DNA from: CBDUXZ01 sp965371325 [NCBI: uncultured bacterium] | GTDB lineage: Bacteria; JAUYMQ01 | Length of the DNA: 8,572 nucleotides | Assembly (NCBI GenBank): GCA_965371325.1 | Contig: CBDUXZ010000065.1 | Location: 1-8,572, forward strand | Direction of reading: 5' to 3' | Made by a program: the position numbers and the translations under genes | The notes under the pieces: generated by a model | Told to the model about the DNA's origin: nothing | Databases searched by the model: none | What the model saw: the letters and a program-made list of their open reading frames with translations, nothing else | In this document: positions 1 to 6,738 of the stretch, one piece after another | Layout: each line of letters opens with the position of its first letter | Numbering within the stretch: the stretch's first letter is position 1

Positions 1-314
1 CCCTTGGACCTGCCTACAACCTTCTCGTGCACGCGGTGCTCTTCGGGGGCATTCGGGATACGCAGTGCGGGTTCAAGGCTTATCGCGGCGAGATCGCGCG
101 GGAACTTTTCTCCCGTCAGCGCATCGACAGCTTCACCTTCGATCCGGAGGTGATCTTTCTGGCCCTGCGCCGCGGCTACCGTGTCGAGGAGGTGGGCGTC
201 GTCTGGAACGATCAGCCCGACTCCAAGGTTTCGGTGCTGTGCGACTCACTCCGCATGTTCTGGGATCTTCTGCGCGTCCGGTTGAACGCAATGCGCGGCG
301 CCTACGAGTTCTGA
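1..314 (+). CDS. GT2 glycosyltransferase, dolichyl-phosphate-sugar synthase type (3' part only)
   Basis: The gene enters from the left edge; 103 codons are visible in the frame beginning at base 3, ending at TGA 312-314. Visible residues 19-25 read DTQCGFK, the hallmark near the end of the catalytic domain in dolichyl-/undecaprenyl-phosphate glucose or mannose synthases (GT2 family). It is followed by FTFDPEV (about residues 44-50), which fits the F-D-x-E segment of the same enzymes, and by a V-V-W strand with a basic/aromatic C-terminal tail. Such enzymes move a sugar from a nucleotide donor to a polyprenyl phosphate at the cytoplasmic face of the membrane, for later use in glycan or lipid modification. 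No transmembrane helix appears in the visible tail, so any membrane anchor would be upstream. The sugar cannot be told. The stop lies only 7 nt from the convergent symporter gene, with no terminator between them. Confidence 0.85.
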   Translation, partial: LGPAYNLLVHAVLFGGIRDTQCGFKAYRGEIARELFSRQRIDSFTFDPEVIFLALRRGYRVEEVGVVWNDQPDSKVSVLCDSLRMFWDLLRVRLNAMRGAYEF

Positions 315-321
315 GGACCGC

Positions 322-1968
322 TCACCACCATTTGGGGCTGTGCCGCACGAACTCTCCCGCCTTGAGCCGCCTCATGTAGCTATCGAGATCCGCTTTCACC
401 TTCCCGCTCAGTAGCACCACGCCGAAAATGTTGGGGAAAGCCATCCCGAGCGCCATCAAATCCGAAAAGCCGATCACGTTTTTGAGGCTCGATACCGTGC
501 CGAACACGACGCAGAGAAGGAAGATCAGTTTGTAGGGCAGAACGGCCCGGATCCCGAGGAGCTTGACGACGCACTGCTCGCCGTAATAGCTCCATGAGAT
601 CATCGTGCTGAAGGCAAAGAGCGTGGCGACGATTGAAAGCATGATCGGAAACCAGGAATAGGCCGAGGCAAAGGCCAGCGACGTCATCGCAATTCCTTCC
701 ACCGAATCGTCTTCATAGGCGCCGGTCACCACGATAACGAGGCCCGTCATCGTGCAAACGATAATGGTGTCGATGAAGGGCTCGAGAAGCGCCACGATTC
801 CCTCGCGCACCGGCTCGTCGGTGGTTGCGGCGGAATGCGCAATCGCGGCCGAGCCGATCCCCGCCTCGTTGCTGAAGGCCGCCCGTTTGAACCCCTGTAT
901 CAGCACCCCGATGAGGCCGCCGTATCCCGCTGCAGGCGTGAACGCGGACTGCACTATCGCCGCAACACCTCCGGCGAGCGCATCGGCGTTGCCGATCAGG
1001 ATCCAGGCACCGCAGAGGATGTAGAAGGCGCACATGAAAGGAACGAGGGTGGATGCAGTAATGCCGATCCGCCTTATCCCGCCGATGATGACCAATCCGA
1101 CAAAGAAGGCGAGAACAACGCCGAAGATCCAGGCGTGCGGCTTGAGGGACGGAATAACCGACGCCACCTGTTGAAAGGATTGGTTGGCCTGGAACATGTT
1201 TCCGGCGCCAAGGGTTCCGCCGATGCACATGAGGCAGAAAATTACGGAAAGCACCTTTCCAGTTCGTCGGATGCCCAGCTGGGCGAGGCCGTCTTCGAGG
1301 TAGTGCATCGGGCCGCCGGACACGTGGCCGTCGGCCCGAATAATCTTGTATTTCTGCCCCAGGGTGCATTCGGCGAACTTGGAACTCATCCCGAGAATTC
1401 CCGCCATGACCATCCAGAAAACCGCGCCCGGTCCTCCGAGACCCACGGCGACGGCCACGCCGGCGATGTTTCCCAGGCCCACCGTGGCCGAGAGCGCCGC
1501 GCTCAGCGCCTGAAAGTGGGAGATCTCGCCCGTTTCCCCTCGCCGGCTGTAGATTCCTCGAACGCAGTCGATGGAGTGGCGAAACGCGCGAAGGTTGATG
1601 AATCGGAATCGGAGGGTGAAGAAAGTAGCTCCGAGAATTAACCAGAGAACGACGATAGGAACGGAACGGGCGTCGGGGCGATCGTTGTCCCAGAACATAG
1701 CGTCCCAGAACAGGACGGCCCCGAGCGGTCTAACGACATATTTACCAAAAAGCCCCTCGAGATAATTTGTGAACGGCGCATCGGTGGGCTCGTCCCCGGC
1801 TTCGGCAGGAGGCGCGACTTCCGTGACCGCAGGGAGGGGCGTCGATCCGGACGACTCCCCGCCCGACGCGTGCGGGGCCGGCGGGACTGCCTGCGCCGAG
1901 GCCGGAGTCGGCAGCGGGGCGAAGAGCACGAGCAGGAGCCCGGCGAGCGCCAGGTGTCTTGTGCGCAT
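322..1968 (-). CDS. AGCS-family sodium:alanine/glycine symporter with signal peptide
   Basis: A 548-aa inner-membrane carrier of the alanine/glycine:cation symporter family (Pfam Na_Ala_symp, TC 2.A.25), which takes up small neutral amino acids with Na+ (or H+). Family signatures are GLGNIAGVAVAVGLGGPGA, with the key Asn at residue 167, and FSNEAGIGSAAIAHSAA, with Asn at 367. The following E-P-F-I-D-T segment and about ten hydrophobic helices also fit. I chose the ATG at 1968 because two GGAGG motifs sit just upstream (minus strand, 1981-1972) and because the protein then opens with a signal peptide: basic n-region, Leu-rich core, ASA-QA cleavage near residue 25. A longer open frame to 2061 exists but would bury this signal. 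Residues 26 to about 70 are a Pro/Ala/Ser/Glu-rich linker before the first core helix. This N-terminal extension is unusual for the family, whose members mostly begin directly with a helix. The C-terminus ends PKWW. The exact substrate is inferred from the family only. Confidence 0.95.
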   Translation of the reverse strand: MRTRHLALAGLLLVLFAPLPTPASAQAVPPAPHASGGESSGSTPLPAVTEVAPPAEAGDEPTDAPFTNYLEGLFGKYVVRPLGAVLFWDAMFWDNDRPDARSVPIVVLWLILGATFFTLRFRFINLRAFRHSIDCVRGIYSRRGETGEISHFQALSAALSATVGLGNIAGVAVAVGLGGPGAVFWMVMAGILGMSSKFAECTLGQKYKIIRADGHVSGGPMHYLEDGLAQLGIRRTGKVLSVIFCLMCIGGTLGAGNMFQANQSFQQVASVIPSLKPHAWIFGVVLAFFVGLVIIGGIRRIGITASTLVPFMCAFYILCGAWILIGNADALAGGVAAIVQSAFTPAAGYGGLIGVLIQGFKRAAFSNEAGIGSAAIAHSAATTDEPVREGIVALLEPFIDTIIVCTMTGLVIVVTGAYEDDSVEGIAMTSLAFASAYSWFPIMLSIVATLFAFSTMISWSYYGEQCVVKLLGIRAVLPYKLIFLLCVVFGTVSSLKNVIGFSDLMALGMAFPNIFGVVLLSGKVKADLDSYMRRLKAGEFVRHSPKWW

Positions 1969-1971
1969 GAA

Positions 1972-1981
1972 CCTCCCCTCC
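1972..1981 (-). promoter_or_regulatory. Ribosome binding site of the symporter gene
   Basis: On the minus strand the sequence reads GGAGGGGAGG shortly before the ATG at 1968. The distal GGAGG is 8 nt from the start codon and the proximal one 3 nt. This pair decides the start over the in-frame upstream start at 2061. Confidence 0.8.
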
Positions 1982-2075
1982 AGGATCGATGCCAATGCGC
2001 CGGATCTCCCCGCGCATACGACCCGAAACGCGCCCGTGCCGTCCTGATTGTGCGCGGGCAAAGCTCAGGGGCTCC

Positions 2076-2104
2076 CTTATACACACCCCGGGGGCGAGCA
2101 CCAA
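2076..2104 (-). promoter_or_regulatory. Candidate sigma70-type promoter for the symporter gene
   Basis: The minus strand shows TTGGTG (2104-2099), a 17-nt spacer and TATAAG (2081-2076). The -10 box matches 5 of 6 consensus bases and the -35 box about half. Transcription would start near 2069 and give a leader of roughly 100 nt. The call is by eye from consensus only. Confidence 0.35.
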
Positions 2105-2206
2105 GCAGATCCGGTCTCGGGCGAAATCCCCTGGTAGACGGGCGAAAATGGCCCTGTGGCGAACGTGCGGGGCCGTTTCCGGCGATTCGGCGCTTCGAGC
2201 CCCTCT

Positions 2207-2249
2207 GCTTGACTTCGCCAATCCACCCCTTTACGGTGGAATGTCAAGC
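2207..2249 (+). promoter_or_regulatory. Bipartite inverted repeat overlapping a candidate promoter upstream of the acyl-CoA synthetase gene
   Basis: Outer arms GCTTGAC (2207-2213) and GTCAAGC (2243-2249) are perfectly complementary over 7 bp. Inner arms TCCACC (2222-2227) and GGTGGA (2235-2240) are perfectly complementary over 6 bp around a 7-nt loop. The asymmetric inner junction is 8 nt on the left and 2 nt on the right. A weak sigma70-like pair, TTGACT (2209-2214) with TACGGT (2232-2237) at 17-nt spacing, lies inside it, so the dyad could be an operator for a repressor of fatty-acid genes or could fold in RNA. Which of these applies is not shown by the sequence. Confidence 0.5.
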
Positions 2250-2254
2250 CACAC

Positions 2255-2271
2255 GCGGGGTTACGCCCCGC
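2255..2271 (+). repeat. Short GC-rich hairpin in the acyl-CoA synthetase leader
   Basis: Arms GCGGGG (2255-2260) and CCCCGC (2266-2271) pair perfectly over 6 bp around the 5-nt loop TTACG. It lies 42 nt before the ATG and just after the larger inverted repeat. No T-run follows, so it does not look like an intrinsic terminator. It may be a second half of a leader structure. Confidence 0.45.
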
Positions 2272-2298
2272 CGCATCACACCTTACGGCGATCCACAC

Positions 2299-2304
2299 AA
2301 GGAG
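2299..2304 (+). promoter_or_regulatory. Ribosome binding site of the acyl-CoA synthetase gene
   Basis: AAGGAG lies 9 nt before the ATG at 2314. It fixes this start and rules out the in-frame upstream open reading that begins near 1870. Confidence 0.85.
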
Positions 2305-2313
2305 ATACGGACC

Positions 2314-4134
2314 ATGACGGAGCCAACCCTCATTCATATCTTCGAGCAGCAGGTCCGCACGCTCGGCGACAGGACAGCGCTCCGCTACAGCAAAGGGGGC
2401 ACCTGGCACAACATCAGCTGGCGGGAGTACGGCCATCGCGTTCGCTGTTTCGCCAAGGGCCTCATTCGTCTCGGCTTTGACATGCCGCAGAACTCGGCCG
2501 TTCCGGAGCTGCGCCATTCGCTCGCCCTTCTGGGCTTCAACAAGCCGGAGTGGCTGATCGCGGATCTGGGCGCCCTCGCCGCGGGGGGCACTACTGCCCC
2601 CATTTACACGACCAGCACCCCCGAGCAGTGCGAATACGTCATCAACCATTCTGAATCGACCTTCGTCGTGGTCGAGAATGCCCTTCAGCTCGAAAAGATC
2701 CTCAAGCGGCGCGACAGCACCCCCCAGCTCAAGAAAGTGATCGTGATGGACAACAGCGCCGAGGGCTCGGACGATATCGTCATGAACTTCGATGAGCTTC
2801 TGAAGCTTGGGGAAGATCCCTCGCTCGATGCGGAACTCTCTCGGCGGATCGAGGATAGCAAGCCGGAACACCTGGCGACGCTGGTTTACACATCCGGAAC
2901 GACCGGCCCGCCGAAAGCGGTCATGCTCTCGCATCACAATATCACCTGGACGGCAGATTCCCTCGCCAAGGTGAATCGCGTCGACGAGAACGACGTTCTT
3001 CTCTCCTATCTGCCCCTCTCCCACATCGCGGAGCATACGCTCAGCGTATTCGGCGCGATCGTCAACGGCTATTCCGTGGCCTTCGCCGAAAGTATCGAGA
3101 AGGTCCCGGACAATCTGAAGGAAATCCGTCCGACGTTCTTCTTCGCAGTGCCGCGAATCTGGGAGAAGTTCTTCGCCGCCATCTCGGCGAAGGCGAGGGA
3201 GGGGTCGGCATCGAAACAGCGGATCTTCCGCTGGGCGCGGGAGGTCGGTGCGAGGGCCTGGAAGCACAACATGGCCGGCACGCGGGTTCCCTTCGGCACC
3301 AGGATCCAGTTCAACCTCGCGAAGAAGCTCGTGTACGGAAAGCTCCGGGAGGCGCTCGGACTCGACAGGGCGAAATTTCTCGTCTCCGGCGCTGCCCCCA
3401 TAGCCGGGGAGGTGCTGGAGTTCTTTTTCTCGATCGACATGCCGGTTCAGGAAGTCTACGGCCAATCGGAGGACACAGGGCCAACGAGTTTCAACGCGCC
3501 GGGCGCCATCCGGATAGGCTCCGTCGGCCGGGCGATTCCCGGCGTGGAGGTCCGCATTGCGGATGACGGCGAGATCTGCGTCAAGGGGGACAACGTGTTC
3601 ATGGGCTATCTCAAGAACACGGAAGCAACCGCGGAGGTTCTTGCCGCCGGCTGGCTGTATTCGGGTGACGTGGGGCGGCTTGACGAAGACGGCTTTCTCT
3701 ACATCACGGATCGCAAGAAGGATCTCCTCATCACAGCGGGCGGCAAGAATGTGGGCCCGCAGAATATCGAGAATCTGATCAAGACAATTCCCTACGTCAG
3801 CCAGGCCTGTGTCATCGGCGACAAACGAAAGTTCCTCTCGGCGCTCGTGACACTCGATGCCCCTGCGATTGAAGCCTGGGCGAGCGCGAAGGGTGTCGCC
3901 TTCAAGGACCTGGCAGATCTGGCGAGGAACGAGAAGGTCAAGGCTCTTCTTGAGCAGCACATTGAGGAGAAGAACCAGCATCTCGCGAAGTACGAGCAGA
4001 TCAAGCGCTTCAAGGTGCTCCCCGTTGACTTCGCGATCGAAACGGGAGAGCTTACGCCAACGCTGAAAATGAAGCGGAAAGTCGTGAATGAGAAGTATAG
4101 GGAGGCGATCGAATCTATGTACGCTGACGTTTAA
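2314..4134 (+). CDS. Long-chain acyl-CoA synthetase (AMP-forming), bubblegum-like
   Basis: A 606-aa soluble or peripheral-membrane enzyme of the ANL superfamily. It couples a fatty acid to CoA through an acyl-adenylate, using ATP and feeding beta-oxidation or lipid synthesis. The phosphate-binding motif LVYTSGTTGPPK is at residues 190-201. The adenine-binding motif YGQSE is at 382-386, followed by DTGP, a form seen in ACSBG/bubblegum-type enzymes. YSGD with the ribose-binding Asp is at 449-452, the hinge DRKKD is at 466-470, ITAGGKNV starts at 473, and the C-terminal catalytic lysine is most likely K585 in TPTLKMKRK. The length fits bacterial FadD15-like proteins. About 10-12 extra residues (MPQNSAVPELRHS) sit just before the LLGFNKPEW strand. 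The start is set by AAGGAG 9 nt upstream. The gene has its own terminator and no same-strand neighbour, so it is probably monocistronic. Chain-length preference cannot be read from the sequence. Confidence 0.95.
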   Translation: MTEPTLIHIFEQQVRTLGDRTALRYSKGGTWHNISWREYGHRVRCFAKGLIRLGFDMPQNSAVPELRHSLALLGFNKPEWLIADLGALAAGGTTAPIYTTSTPEQCEYVINHSESTFVVVENALQLEKILKRRDSTPQLKKVIVMDNSAEGSDDIVMNFDELLKLGEDPSLDAELSRRIEDSKPEHLATLVYTSGTTGPPKAVMLSHHNITWTADSLAKVNRVDENDVLLSYLPLSHIAEHTLSVFGAIVNGYSVAFAESIEKVPDNLKEIRPTFFFAVPRIWEKFFAAISAKAREGSASKQRIFRWAREVGARAWKHNMAGTRVPFGTRIQFNLAKKLVYGKLREALGLDRAKFLVSGAAPIAGEVLEFFFSIDMPVQEVYGQSEDTGPTSFNAPGAIRIGSVGRAIPGVEVRIADDGEICVKGDNVFMGYLKNTEATAEVLAAGWLYSGDVGRLDEDGFLYITDRKKDLLITAGGKNVGPQNIENLIKTIPYVSQACVIGDKRKFLSALVTLDAPAIEAWASAKGVAFKDLADLARNEKVKALLEQHIEEKNQHLAKYEQIKRFKVLPVDFAIETGELTPTLKMKRKVVNEKYREAIESMYADV

Positions 4135-4154
4135 GCGATCGCGTAACTTGTGTG

Positions 4155-4186
4155 AAAGCCCCGGGAGTTCTCCGGGGCTTTTCCTT
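4155..4186 (+). terminator. Intrinsic terminator of the acyl-CoA synthetase gene
   Basis: A perfect 10-bp stem (AAAGCCCCGG, 4155-4164, with CCGGGGCTTT, 4172-4181) closes a 7-nt loop and runs into a T-rich tail TTTTCCTT. It starts 21 nt after the TAA. On the opposite strand the trailing T-run is only three bases, so it would act weakly at best for the convergent gene ending at 4207. Confidence 0.9.
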
Positions 4187-4206
4187 GCGGCGTCGATTCC
4201 TCGGCA

Positions 4207-5145
4207 TCACTCGCTCGCGACGGGCTCCGTCGTGAGGGGGACGAGAGAGCCGTCAAAAACGCTTATGCGCAGGATAGAGATCATCTTTCCTGATTTGAAG
4301 AAGGGAACATTCCAATAGGCGCCGTGTCCCCCCTGCCACGCGGTCGCCCCCACGCGCGCCTGGTCGAGGGACTCGCGGATATGTGCTTCAAGAGCCTGCG
4401 CGCCCATGCGAATCTCCTTTGCGCAGATGTACTCGCTTCTCGCAAGAAAACGGCCCGTTAGGGGATCAACCCTTACGCCAGCCACGGGCAGGTTTTCGTG
4501 CAGGAGCGGGATGTGCACCTCCTTGCAGCCGTTACGGATGCGCAGGAGCGGCTTACCGGGAGAGATGCTTCGCAGATACAGGCCCGCGCGCACGCGCGCG
4601 GTTCGGGGAGAAAGCGAGGGCCGCCCGTAGGCCGGTTTTCCCGAGGGCCCGAAGGCCCAGACGGCATGATGGGAGGCGCCAGCCTCGGGCAGAACGGCGA
4701 CGCGGGGCTGCTCGGGCTGCATGACCCCGGCGGCGGCCTCGAAGACAAGCTGGTTACCGCTCCGGCCGCTCGAGGCGAGCAGCCCGCCCGCGATGATCGC
4801 GATCAGCAGATAACCCGGCGCCCCGCGTAGATCGAACGAGCGCCAGGGTCGGCTCTGGATGAGGCGGGCGCAAAGCAGAGCGCCGAACAGAATCATGGCG
4901 CCCAGCGCGAAGTAGCGGTGGGAGTTGATCAGGTCACCCGGGATTTCCATTCCGAGGAGGCGTCGCTCGGCCAGATAGCCGCTGTAGAGTGCCACGAAGC
5001 CTCCGATGACACCTGTGAGCAGATTCCAGAAACCGACTGTATGCAGACTCGGTCGCTTGAGCGCATAGGCGAGTGCGTCAAAGAGCACGCTCATGAGAAG
5101 GAGCGCGAAGGGAAAATGAGAGATAGCTGGATGTAACCGTTCCAT
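4207..5145 (-). CDS. DUF2231-like four-helix membrane protein with unassigned C-terminal domain
   Basis: A 312-aa protein of unknown function. Residues 1-141 look like a DUF2231 membrane unit: an HP-x4-FP opening (HPAISHFPFALL, H5 and H10) and predicted helices at about 8-29, 37-58, 78-96 and 110-125. A histidine in the loop before helix 3 (H76) and a G-x2-LVFE-x3-GV ending complete the unit. The conserved histidines could bind haem or metal, as is often proposed for such small membrane modules; this is inference. Residues about 145-312 form a mostly soluble region. It holds G-V-R-V-D-P-L-T-G-R and a WQGGHGAYWNVPF segment; the former faintly recalls PepSY-type strands, but I cannot assign it. 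There is no CXXCH motif. The start ATG is the first reasonable one, but no Shine-Dalgarno sequence precedes it. It lies 94 nt downstream of the kinase gene on the same strand, so co-transcription is plausible. Confidence 0.8.
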   Translation of the reverse strand: MERLHPAISHFPFALLLMSVLFDALAYALKRPSLHTVGFWNLLTGVIGGFVALYSGYLAERRLLGMEIPGDLINSHRYFALGAMILFGALLCARLIQSRPWRSFDLRGAPGYLLIAIIAGGLLASSGRSGNQLVFEAAAGVMQPEQPRVAVLPEAGASHHAVWAFGPSGKPAYGRPSLSPRTARVRAGLYLRSISPGKPLLRIRNGCKEVHIPLLHENLPVAGVRVDPLTGRFLARSEYICAKEIRMGAQALEAHIRESLDQARVGATAWQGGHGAYWNVPFFKSGKMISILRISVFDGSLVPLTTEPVASE

Positions 5146-5239
5146 TCTGAATCCATTCGGTGCCGGGTTCCAACGTGTTTCGAGCCGGAGGGTCTCACGG
5201 TGGCAATGAAACGAGGCTTAGACCCCCATTAGATTTTTT

Positions 5240-6706
5240 TCATCTTTCCGGGACGGCTCCAGGGGTTCCTGCGTCCGGGGCATCCCGTCCCGGGGGGTTT
5301 GCGGACCCGCGCGGCAGAAATACCCGAACGCGTGTGCCTGAGGGGGGTTTGACCGAGGACTCCACCTCGATGCGTCCCGAGACCTCCTTGACGATCTGGG
5401 CGCAAATGGCCAGACCCAGGCCCGAGCCGGCAATATCGCTTCCGCGCGCGGAAGCGCCCCGATAGAATCGATCAAAGATGCGACCGCGCTCCTCCTCTTC
5501 GATCCCGAAACCGGTGTCTCCCACTTCCACCATTATTTCGTCGTCGCTCCCGGCCGCCCTGACCCACGCGCGGCCGCCCGACGGGGTGTATCTGACCGCG
5601 TTGTCGACAAGGTTGAGAAAGAGCTGTTTCATGGCGTCCTCGGAAGCCTTCGTCACGATATTACCGGGCGCCTCGAGGTCAATCGTCACGCCGCGGGCAG
5701 CCGCCGACAGACGGATCTGATCGACAATATCGCCCAGAAGCGGCTGAAGTTTGACGGGGCGTTTCCCGGATCCGACCTGCGCGTCCGCCCGCGCCAGGGT
5801 CAGCAGTCCGCTGACGAGACGGTTCAGGCGATCCACTTCCTCCTGCATGCTGGTCAAGGCCTCCCGGTACTCCTTGCCCGTTCGTTCTTTTTTGAGAGCG
5901 ATCTCCAGCGATCCTTTCATGATTGCCAGCGGGGTTCTGAGCTCATGGGATGCGTCGGAGGTGAATCGCAGCTGGACCCTGAAGGCGTGCTCCAGCCGCG
6001 CAAGCATCCGGTTCAGGACGCGAACCAGATGATCGAGCTCGTCGGCCCCCCCGAGCTCGGGAAGTCGTTGCGACAGACTGCGCTCGCTGATGAACTGCGC
6101 GGCCCGGGCGATCTCGTCCACCGGCCGGAGCGCCTTCTTGGTAAGGAAGAAACCTCCCACGCCAATCAGGAGGAGCGCGCTCGCAACGATCGTCGCGATC
6201 AGACGGAAAAGCTCGGCAAGAGAAGTTTCGACCGTGTAGAGCGATAGCCCGACCATGAGGATCTGTGAGATGCCGGCGGGCCCTTCGAGGGGGAGATAGA
6301 GAATGCGGACCCTCCCCATGGGCATCTCGGCCGTTTCGATGAGAACCTGGCCCTGGCGCGCCGCTCCAAGGCCCTTGGGGCTTATGGGCAGGAGATCGGT
6401 AGCAAGGTTCGGAGCTGGCGCGAGGAGTTCGCCATCAGGGTCCACGAGCTGGAGGAAACGTGAAGTGCGTCGATTGCCGGAACCGGTCTCGGGGGTGGGG
6501 GGGACGTAACCCGCGGACGGACTTATCAGGGAGGCTGCTTCCGTTTCCGCGATGGCCCAGAGAGAGCTATCGATGTTCTCCAGGAGGCCCCTGGCCATTC
6601 CCACATAGAGAAGAACGCCGGCCGCGAGGAGAATCGTCCCCATGACCGCGAGGTGCCAGAGCGTAAGCCTGGAGCGAAATGTCCTGATGGAAAATCGCAT
6701 GCGCAC
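5240..6706 (-). CDS. Sensor histidine kinase, CusS/EnvZ-like architecture
   Basis: A 488-aa inner-membrane kinase. Order of parts: short basic N-terminus, TM1 about 16-38, a periplasmic sensor loop of about 130 residues, TM2 about 169-188, HAMP about 189-243, then HisKA and HATPase_c. Catalytic boxes are intact. The H-box SHELRTP has phospho-acceptor His254, the N-box has Asn369 (VDNAVRY), and the G1 box has Asp397 (GDTGFGI). The F-box FDRFYR is at 411-416 and the G2 box GSGLGL starts at 427. It should autophosphorylate and pass the phosphate to a response regulator. The layout and the loop's LVDPDGELL and LSLYTVE segments recall heavy-metal/CusS-type sensors, but the ligand is unknown. The frame opens directly after a stop at GTG 6706; ATG at 6700 is equally possible, and neither has a Shine-Dalgarno site. 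No regulator gene is adjacent on this strand, so it is an orphan here. Confidence 0.95.
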   Translation of the reverse strand: MRMRFSIRTFRSRLTLWHLAVMGTILLAAGVLLYVGMARGLLENIDSSLWAIAETEAASLISPSAGYVPPTPETGSGNRRTSRFLQLVDPDGELLAPAPNLATDLLPISPKGLGAARQGQVLIETAEMPMGRVRILYLPLEGPAGISQILMVGLSLYTVETSLAELFRLIATIVASALLLIGVGGFFLTKKALRPVDEIARAAQFISERSLSQRLPELGGADELDHLVRVLNRMLARLEHAFRVQLRFTSDASHELRTPLAIMKGSLEIALKKERTGKEYREALTSMQEEVDRLNRLVSGLLTLARADAQVGSGKRPVKLQPLLGDIVDQIRLSAAARGVTIDLEAPGNIVTKASEDAMKQLFLNLVDNAVRYTPSGGRAWVRAAGSDDEIMVEVGDTGFGIEEEERGRIFDRFYRGASARGSDIAGSGLGLAICAQIVKEVSGRIEVESSVKPPSGTRVRVFLPRGSANPPGRDAPDAGTPGAVPER

Positions 6707-6738
6707 TTAGCATAGGGGGAGAAGGGGAGGCGCCGCAA

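Larger units (their letters stand above)
1969..2313. other. Divergent intergenic region, symporter / acyl-CoA synthetase
   Basis: This gene-free stretch of 345 nt separates two divergently transcribed genes, so it must hold the promoters of both. It contains a weak candidate promoter for the symporter (2076-2104, minus), a bipartite inverted repeat overlapping a candidate promoter for the synthetase (2207-2249), a second short GC-rich hairpin (2255-2271) and the synthetase ribosome binding site (2299-2304). Open frames that run through it are extensions of flanking genes or their shadows and have no recognisable protein content. Confidence 0.7.

Noticed and set aside
315-321. Shared terminator between the convergent glycosyltransferase and symporter genes
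   Set aside because: The gap is only 7 nt and shows no stem-loop nearby; any terminator would have to lie within the opposite gene.
835-1641. 268-codon plus-strand frame inside the symporter gene
   Set aside because: It is a shadow of the symporter, with His/Arg/Glu-rich composition, no motif and no ribosome binding site.
1969-2061. 31-residue N-terminal extension of the symporter
   Set aside because: It would precede and mask a clear signal peptide, and the tandem GGAGG before 1968 supports the shorter form.
1870-2313. In-frame N-terminal extension of the acyl-CoA synthetase
   Set aside because: It overlaps the start of the divergent symporter gene and has Arg/Pro-rich filler. The ATG at 2314 has AAGGAG at good spacing and begins the family's normal N-terminus.
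2077-3981. A 634-codon open frame on the minus strand, antisense to the acyl-CoA synthetase gene
   Set aside because: It mirrors the synthetase codon for codon, has Arg/Asp/Val-heavy content with no domain motif, and lacks a start with a ribosome binding site. Long antisense frames are expected opposite GC-rich genes.
5221-5240. Run of seven T at 5234-5240 as a plus-strand terminator
   Set aside because: No stable stem precedes it, and no plus-strand gene ends there. On the minus strand it is an A-run after the kinase stop, so it cannot terminate that transcript.
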